From positions 86,642 to 150,641 of the forward strand of contig JAGWNY010000001.1 in the NCBI GenBank assembly GCA_028872915.1: a stretch of DNA of 64,000 bases. The letters are read 5' to 3'. Below are positions 58,752-64,000 of the stretch, piece after piece (position 1 is the stretch's first letter; each line of letters begins with the position of its first letter). This DNA comes from Verrucomicrobiota bacterium (GTDB taxonomy: Bacteria > Verrucomicrobiota > Verrucomicrobiia > Limisphaerales > UBA11358). The translations under genes and the position numbers were made by a program. The notes below the pieces were generated by a model. That model did no database searches, had not been told where the DNA came from, and worked only from the letters and a program-made list of their open reading frames with translations.

Positions 58752-59666
58752 CTACCTCCCCGATCGCCAGGCGTTCCAATCCCTTTCCAGTCGTTTGCAG
58801 AACACGGACGGTTTTTCTTCATAAATGCGCTTTCCTGCCGCAAGGGCGGTGTCGCGCAATTCCCTCTGCCAGGCCGCCGCGGCGCGGCTCACGGCGCGAA
58901 TTTCCGCCGGCGGAATCAGCCGGCTGGCGGCGCGGCCGGCGGCCGGGGCGGAAAGTACAGCGACGGATTGCCGCACGGTGACGAGGTCATGGTGGTTGCC
59001 CAGGTGCTCGATCAAGACTTTCAGCCGGTCCTCGATGGCGCGCGTGTTCCGCCCCCACGCGCCGCGCAAGCATCGCAACTGATGCCACAAATCCTTGGCG
59101 CGCTTGCGCCATTCGTGAAGCGCCTCGGGTGCCGCGCCGGACCGGGCCTGCAGATATAATTTTCCGCCGCGGCGATAGCCGCGCTTCAACCCGGCTGCAA
59201 TGGCCCGCCAGCCGACGGGTTCCAAATCCGCCTTATCCACCCGCTTCCGCGCCAGTTGCAGGAGCCTGCGCGCGGTTCGCCATGCCGCATCGCTCCAAAA
59301 GCGGTCCGCTTGCTGCTGGCAATCCGCTCTCAACCGTTTTTTAAGCCGCGCGCAGGGCAACTTTTTTCGGGAATGGCCGGCCAGTTTTTCCAGGGCTTGC
59401 AGCCGAACGTGCGCGTCGCGCGCCGGCGACATGGCCTTGGACGCGTCGCGCAGGGTCCGGGTTTCTTTTCGATAGCCGCCGCGGTCCATTTCCTGGCGCG
59501 CCAGCCGCAATAACGCGCGCGCCCTCTTGATGTTTTTGCGCGCCTCATGAATGGCTTCCAAGCGCCCGCGCCGTTTCAAGCATTCCAACGCCTGCCCGAT
59601 GGCTTCCCCTTGCAGGCGGCGGACGGCCGAATCGGCCTCCTCTTTGCGTTTGATTCGGAGAGACAT
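58752..59666 (-). CDS. CHAD domain protein
   Basis: CHAD domains are all-helical, positively charged modules that bind polyphosphate. From ATG 59666 (MSLRIKRKEEADSAVRRLQG) there are 304 residues; ATG 59705 is an alternative. The paired conserved His motifs are present: 'RLEAIHEARKNIKRARALLR' in the first repeat and 'ALHEWRKRAKDLWHQLRCLR' in the second, with 'LIEHLGNHHDLVTVRQSVAV' as the usual follow-up. Very Arg/Lys-rich throughout. There is no fused CYTH triphosphatase domain and no ppk gene nearby. It lies 80 bp after odhB. Confidence 0.88.
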   Translation of the reverse strand: MSLRIKRKEEADSAVRRLQGEAIGQALECLKRRGRLEAIHEARKNIKRARALLRLARQEMDRGGYRKETRTLRDASKAMSPARDAHVRLQALEKLAGHSRKKLPCARLKKRLRADCQQQADRFWSDAAWRTARRLLQLARKRVDKADLEPVGWRAIAAGLKRGYRRGGKLYLQARSGAAPEALHEWRKRAKDLWHQLRCLRGAWGRNTRAIEDRLKVLIEHLGNHHDLVTVRQSVAVLSAPAAGRAASRLIPPAEIRAVSRAAAAWQRELRDTALAAGKRIYEEKPSVFCKRLERDWNAWRSGR

Positions 59667-59745
59667 GACGTAGCGGCCCCTGGACTGGGGCCGGCGGGAA
59701 ATCATACTCCCTTTCCCAGCCGCTTCAATCAGGGAATGCCAATCT

Positions 59746-60942
59746 TCAAGCTTCAATCAGCATTCGCGCCGGATTCTCAATCATCTCCTTGACGCGCCGC
59801 AGGAACAGCACCGCTTCGCGCCCATCCACCAGCCGGTGATCGTACGTCAGCGCCAGATACATCATCGGGCGGATGACCACCTGGCCGTCGCGGGCAATCG
59901 GCCGTTCCTGGATGCTGTGCATGCCCAGGATGCCCGTCTGGGGCGGATTAATGATGGGCGTCGAAAGCAGCGAACCGAACACGCCGCCGTTGGTAATGGT
60001 GAACGTGCCGCCTTCCAGGTCCGCCGGCTTCAATTTGCCGTCCCGGGCGCGGCCGGCGAAATCGCCGATGGCCTTCTCAATGTCGGCAAAATTCATCCGC
60101 CCTGCGTCGCGCAGGACCGGCACGACCAGGCCGCGATCGCTGGCAATGGCCACGCCAATGTCGAAACGCCGATGATAAACGATGTCCGTGTCCCGAATTT
60201 CCGCGTTGAGTTGTGGAAATTGTTGCAGGGCGCCGGCGGCCGCTTTCACAAAAAACGACATGAAACCCAGCTTCACCCCGTGCCGTTTTTCAAAAGCTTC
60301 CTGATGCTCCTTGCGCAACGCCTGCACGGCGCTCATGTCTGCTTCGTTAAAGGTCGTGAGCATGGCCGTTTGCTGCTTCGCTTCCACCAGCCGTTTCGCC
60401 GCCGTGCGCCGCAGCATTGTCATGGGAACGATTTTCTCATCGTCGTGTGCCGTTGGCCCGGCGGCCGGCTGCGGCGCCGCAAGCGCGGACGGCCCGGCGG
60501 GCGCGACGCGCGGCGCTTTTTTTGGCGGCTTTGCGGGTTCGGTCTTTTCCGTTTTTGCTTCAGTGAGAGGTTGCGCTTCGCGCTCCGATGGCTTTGGCGT
60601 CTGCTTCCGCATCGCCGGGGGTTCGCCATGCTTTTGACCTTCCGGCCCTTGTGCCGCCGCCTTCGGCGCCGCCGCTTCTTGTGCCGCCTCCGGCTTTTCA
60701 GGTTCGCCGTTGGCTTCTATTTGGGCCACGACCTCGCCCACTTTCACGGTCTCACCCGCCTGATGCAAAATTTTCAGCCGCCCGCCGCCGGGCGACGGCA
60801 ATTCCAGCGTCGTCTTTTCCGAATCCAGCACGGCTACGTTTTCGTCTTTTTTCACAGCGTCGCCATCGGCCTTGAGCCATTCGGCGATCTGGACTTCGCT
60901 GATGGACTCACCCACTTCGGGAATTTTCAATTCAATTGCCAT
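59746..60942 (-). CDS. sucB: 2-oxoglutarate dehydrogenase E2, dihydrolipoyl succinyltransferase
   Basis: Transfers succinyl from lipoate to CoA in the TCA cycle. The lipoyl domain (1-76) is clear: '[20 protein letters not shown]' with the lipoylated Lys in '[13 protein letters not shown]'. The catalytic domain (about 170-398) has '[20 protein letters not shown]' and the active-site '[20 protein letters not shown]'. Between them (about 77-168) lies an Ala/Pro/Lys/Glu-rich linker in which I cannot find the usual E3-binding (PSBD) motif. 398 residues, normal overall length. It starts 43 bp after the E1 gene; no E3 gene is adjacent. Confidence 0.94.
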   Translation of the reverse strand: MAIELKIPEVGESISEVQIAEWLKADGDAVKKDENVAVLDSEKTTLELPSPGGGRLKILHQAGETVKVGEVVAQIEANGEPEKPEAAQEAAAPKAAAQGPEGQKHGEPPAMRKQTPKPSEREAQPLTEAKTEKTEPAKPPKKAPRVAPAGPSALAAPQPAAGPTAHDDEKIVPMTMLRRTAAKRLVEAKQQTAMLTTFNEADMSAVQALRKEHQEAFEKRHGVKLGFMSFFVKAAAGALQQFPQLNAEIRDTDIVYHRRFDIGVAIASDRGLVVPVLRDAGRMNFADIEKAIGDFAGRARDGKLKPADLEGGTFTITNGGVFGSLLSTPIINPPQTGILGMHSIQERPIARDGQVVIRPMMYLALTYDHRLVDGREAVLFLRRVKEMIENPARMLIEA

Positions 60943-60985
60943 AAATTAATTCATCTCCATGCGGCCGCCACCCGGCCTTTCTTCG

Positions 60986-63781
60986 TCACTCCTCCTGCAA
61001 CCTCGCGGACGCCGCCGTGTGGCGCAACGGGCCTGGCGACGGGTTTTCGCCGTCGCCGAAGGCGCGCCGGATGACTTTTTGTTGTTCGAGCTTATGGGCG
61101 CCCGCCGAGCCGGTTGCCGGGCTGGCCGACTCGGGGCGGCTCACCAGCGCAAACGGCCATCGGCCAAAAAGATGCTTGCCGAATTTTTCGTGCAGATAAC
61201 GCCACGCCCCCATGTTGTGCGGCTCTTCCTGCACCCACAGCACCGGTGTCTGGTCCGCATACGGGTTGAGCATGGTTTCCAACGCCGCGTCGCGGATGGG
61301 ATAAAGCTGTTCGAGACGCAGGAGAGCCACGTCCTGGCGTTTGTGTTCTTCCTGATAGGCCAGCAATTCGTAATGGATTTTTCCGCTGCACAACAGAACC
61401 CGCCGCACGCCGGGATTCGGCGCCCTCTCCGGCAGGATGCGTTCGAATGTCCCGCGGATGAATTGTTCCAGGGGCGAAACCACCCGCGGGTGCCGGAGCA
61501 GGCTCTTGGGCGTAAAGACCACCAATGGCTTGCGCCATTTACGCACGGCTTGACGGCGGAGCAGGTGAAAATATTGGGCCGGCGTCGTCGGCTGCGCGAC
61601 CTGGATGTTGTCGCCGGCTGCCAGAGCCATAAACCGTTCCAGCCGCGCGCTCGAATGCTCCGGCCCCATTCCTTCAAAGCCGTGCGGCAACAGCAGGACC
61701 AGTCCGGATAACCGCCGCCATTTGTCCTCCGCGCTGCAGATGAATTGGTCCAGTATCACCTGCGCCACGTTGATAAAGTCGCCAAACTGCGCCTCCCACA
61801 AAATCAATCCACCAGGGCAATCCAAACTGTAGCCGTATTCGAACCCCAGCGCGCCCGTCTCGCAAAGCGGGCTGTTGACGATTTCCACCGGCCCTTGTTT
61901 CGGCGAAAGGTGTTGGAGCGGCGAAAAAGGAAGGCCGCTTTCGTAATCGTAAAAAATGGCGTGGCGATGACTGAACGTCCCGCGCGCGGTGTCCTGTCCC
62001 GCCAGCCGTATTCGCACGCCTTCATCCGCCAGCGACGCCAGCGCCAGCATTTCCGCCGCCGCCCAATCCAGCGGATGCCTCCCCTCCGCCATTTCGCGCC
62101 GGGTCTGCAAGGCGCGCTCCAGCTTGGGATGCACGTGAAAATCGGATGGCGTCTCCGCCAATTGGCGGAGCAACGCCGCAACCCGTTCCGGCGCGATGCC
62201 CGTTTCCACGTCATCCGCCGGCTCCGGACCGCCCGTGTAATCTCTCCAGACGCCCGGCGCCGCCGCCGCGCCGTTTCCGGCAACCGCCGGCTGCGCGTTT
62301 CCATTTTTCGCCGCGGCCAATTCCTGCTCCAACCGGTCGCGGCAATCGCGCGCGATCCGTTCCGCCTCAGTGCCGTCAATGCCGCCCATCTCTTTGAGCC
62401 GTTCGTAATAGCCTTCCCGCACGCTCTTGCGCTTGTCAATCCGCCGGTACAAAACCGGCTGCGTGAACGACGGCTCGTCGGTCTCGTTATGCCCCCAGCG
62501 CCGGTACCCGAACATGTCAATAAAAACGTCGCACTGAAATTCATGCCGGTAATCCATGGCCAGCAGCACCACCTGCGCCACGGCTTCCGGGTCCTCGCCG
62601 TTCACGTGGAAAATCGGCGACTGAAGCATCCGCGCCGCGTCCGTCGCATAGACGGTCGAGCGGCCCTCCTGCGGCGTCGTCGTGAATCCAATTTGGTTGT
62701 TGAGGATCACGTGCAGCGTGCCCCCGACGCTGTAACCCTTCAGGCGGCTCAAATTGAGGGTCTCCTGCACCACCCCTTCGCCGGCAAACGCCGCGTCGCC
62801 GTGAATAAGCAGGCTTAGCACCTCGCGCCGCTCCGCGTCGCCCAGCCGGTCCTGCCGCGCGCGCGCCCGGCCCAGCACAATCGGATTGATGAATTCCAGG
62901 TGGCTCGGATTGAAACAAAGTGAAACGTGAACGTCCCGCCCCGTTGAAGTCGTCCAGTTGCCCGCGTGCCCCAGGTGATACTTCACGTCGCCCCGCCCCT
63001 CCCACAATTCCGGTTCGGCGTCCGCGAATTCCCGGAATATCTCGAAGGCGCTTTTTCCCGCGATATGCGCCAGCACATTGAGCCGGCCCCTGTGCGCCAT
63101 GCCGATGACCATGTCCCGCGCGCCATGCGCGGCAGCCCGTTCGATGGCCAGGTCGAGCAGCGGCAGAAGCGTTTCACAGCCCTCCAATGAAAACGTCTTG
63201 GCGCCAGGAAATTTCTTCCGCAGAAATTCCTCGAAAACCACCGCGTCCGTCAGCCGCGTCAAAATTCGCGCCTGCTGCTCCCGTGAAATGGCCAGCCGGT
63301 TTTGCGTGCTTTCCATCCGCTGCTGCAGCCATTGCCGCGCTTCCCAGTCGTCAACGTGCATGAATTGCACGCCAATCGAGCGCGAATAGGTGTTCTGCAG
63401 GTGCTCAAAAATTTCCCGGATGGTCAGCGGCCCGCCGAAATTGAGCGTGGGCAGGTTCACCGGCGTCTCCAGTTCCGTGGACGTGAAATTGTAAAATTCC
63501 AGTTTGAGTTCCGGCGGGCAGGGCCGGGCCGCGCCCAGCGGATCAATCGCCGCAATTTTGTGCCCGCGCACCCGGTAATTGCGGATCAACTGATGGACTT
63601 TTTCGTCAAGATGCCGCGGCTCCCGCTCCAGCCGGCCCGGCGCAAGCGCCGCATGTCCCTTGCCATCGCCGTTTCCCCCCATTTCCGCCCCAAAATAATC
63701 GCGCCATTCCGGCGCCACGGACTCCGAATTGGCCCGGTACCGCTTGTAAAGTGTTTCCAAATACTCGATATTATCAAGCAT
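60986..63781 (-). CDS. sucA: 2-oxoglutarate dehydrogenase E1
   Basis: Thiamine-diphosphate-dependent decarboxylase of 2-oxoglutarate, 931 residues. The N-terminus 'EYLETLYKRYRANSESVAPE' with 'WRDYF' is the E2-binding segment; 'VRGHKIAAIDPLG' follows. TPP motifs are 'GMAHRGRLNVLAHI' and 'HGDAAFAGEGVVQETLNLSR', and 'RYRRWGHNETDEPSFTQPVL'-like sequence is present as 'GYRRWGHNETDEPSFTQPVL'. The C-terminal half shows 'GTFSHRHAIFYDYESG' and 'LLLPHGFEGMGPEHSSARLE'. It is upstream of sucB on the minus strand. Confidence 0.96.
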   Translation of the reverse strand: MLDNIEYLETLYKRYRANSESVAPEWRDYFGAEMGGNGDGKGHAALAPGRLEREPRHLDEKVHQLIRNYRVRGHKIAAIDPLGAARPCPPELKLEFYNFTSTELETPVNLPTLNFGGPLTIREIFEHLQNTYSRSIGVQFMHVDDWEARQWLQQRMESTQNRLAISREQQARILTRLTDAVVFEEFLRKKFPGAKTFSLEGCETLLPLLDLAIERAAAHGARDMVIGMAHRGRLNVLAHIAGKSAFEIFREFADAEPELWEGRGDVKYHLGHAGNWTTSTGRDVHVSLCFNPSHLEFINPIVLGRARARQDRLGDAERREVLSLLIHGDAAFAGEGVVQETLNLSRLKGYSVGGTLHVILNNQIGFTTTPQEGRSTVYATDAARMLQSPIFHVNGEDPEAVAQVVLLAMDYRHEFQCDVFIDMFGYRRWGHNETDEPSFTQPVLYRRIDKRKSVREGYYERLKEMGGIDGTEAERIARDCRDRLEQELAAAKNGNAQPAVAGNGAAAAPGVWRDYTGGPEPADDVETGIAPERVAALLRQLAETPSDFHVHPKLERALQTRREMAEGRHPLDWAAAEMLALASLADEGVRIRLAGQDTARGTFSHRHAIFYDYESGLPFSPLQHLSPKQGPVEIVNSPLCETGALGFEYGYSLDCPGGLILWEAQFGDFINVAQVILDQFICSAEDKWRRLSGLVLLLPHGFEGMGPEHSSARLERFMALAAGDNIQVAQPTTPAQYFHLLRRQAVRKWRKPLVVFTPKSLLRHPRVVSPLEQFIRGTFERILPERAPNPGVRRVLLCSGKIHYELLAYQEEHKRQDVALLRLEQLYPIRDAALETMLNPYADQTPVLWVQEEPHNMGAWRYLHEKFGKHLFGRWPFALVSRPESASPATGSAGAHKLEQQKVIRRAFGDGENPSPGPLRHTAASARLQEE

Positions 63782-63858
63782 AATGGTAAGCTACACCACC
63801 GCCTTGGTCGGCGAAAGGCGAAAGGGGCGCGGGAGCGAAACACACCAGGAATTGCGCG

Positions 63859-64000
63859 GAAATGTCAAAACTCTTTAGAAATGTCCCCCTCTTAACTCAC
63901 GAGAAAATGTCCCCTGGTTGTGGTTGGTTGTTTATTCTCCCGGTTGGGGCTGCGGGACGCAGAGAGGCCGGAGCGTAGCGGAGGCCGACCGGAGTCCCGC
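63859..64000. repeat. possible insertion-sequence end at window edge
   Basis: Three spaced copies of a short motif: GAAATGTC (63859), GAAATGTCCCC (63878) and GAAAATGTCCCC (63903). They are followed by an inverted repeat GCGGGAC (63952-63958) / GTCCCGC (63994-64000). Repeated 'AAATGTCCCC' motifs are typical of the ends of some DDE-integrase-type insertion sequences. No transposase is visible before the window stops. Confidence 0.4.

Noticed and set aside
59836-61074. 412-residue plus-strand ORF opposite sucB
   Set aside because: Antisense of the E2 gene; Arg/Phe/Gly-rich with no recognisable domain.

Overview
The window looks like a chromosomal segment of a high-G+C, Gram-negative member of the Verrucomicrobiota, probably a Pedosphaera/Limisphaerales-type soil or freshwater lineage. 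This is inferred from protein style, not from a search: a DUF3106 protein, large secreted proteins ending in the 'TN...PL..W..LG...FTD' type of domain, PemK/MazF and integrase-tail fragments of a kind seen in this group, an IscU-like scaffold with 'DCGE', and a fused SecDF. Two FadL/OM beta-barrel-type proteins, a GspD secretin and a lipoprotein diacylglyceryl transferase support a double-membrane cell. Most of the window is ordinary core genome in compact, often overlapping operons.

Layout. 1-9.7 kb: AI-2E/PerM-type permease (cut by the window edge), ribosomal protein S1 with a clear terminator, a hemE-hemN-folA operon on the minus strand, an anti-sigma-like membrane protein with a DUF3106 protein, then lgt-miaA. 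9.8-20 kb: a MoeB/ThiF-rhodanese protein paired with an IscU-like scaffold; a minus-strand type II secretion/type IV pilus-like set (gspE, gspL-like, gspM-like, gspD); purU, a small unknown protein, a stand-alone CBM48 protein and an outer-membrane barrel. 20-24 kb: a minus-strand SDR / NAD-epimerase / FadL operon, then a low-G+C membrane protein of unknown function directly downstream of a giant RHS/YD-repeat protein (24-29.6 kb). 29.8-38.6 kb: a small ribbon-helix-helix protein, galM, recJ, a TerC-family protein, secDF, yajC, a gene-poor stretch with a minisatellite, and a thioesterase. 38.6-50.4 kb: a MITE-like palindrome, aroB, a TrpG/PabA amidotransferase, panD, a GT-C-like membrane protein, superoxide dismutase, DUF4202, pgk-tpiA-secG and oppABC. 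50.6-55.4 kb: a 1.6 kilo-residue secreted beta-helix protein built from three duplicated modules. 55.5-57.0 kb: a tRNA-Ser / tRNA-His locus holding a miniature integrated element. 57-64 kb: scpA-scpB, a CHAD protein, odhB(sucB)-odhA(sucA), and a possible insertion-sequence end at the right edge.

The most interesting locus is 55.55-56.95 kb. The 3' end of tRNA-Ser(GGA) is repeated about 1.3 kb downstream (30/31 nt, one-base difference in a C run). Between the copies sit only a PemK/MazF-type toxin-antitoxin pair and the C-terminal stumps of two recombinases (one serine type, one tyrosine type). It reads as a decayed integrative island reduced to its addiction module. Other points for follow-up: the RHS protein with a unique C-terminal domain and a compositionally distinct neighbour, an E2 succinyltransferase with no recognisable E3-binding domain, and a 183-bp palindromic element upstream of aroB.

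All assignments come from reading the translations by eye; no database search was run. Coordinates of starts are my choice among candidate codons and the reasons are given per gene.
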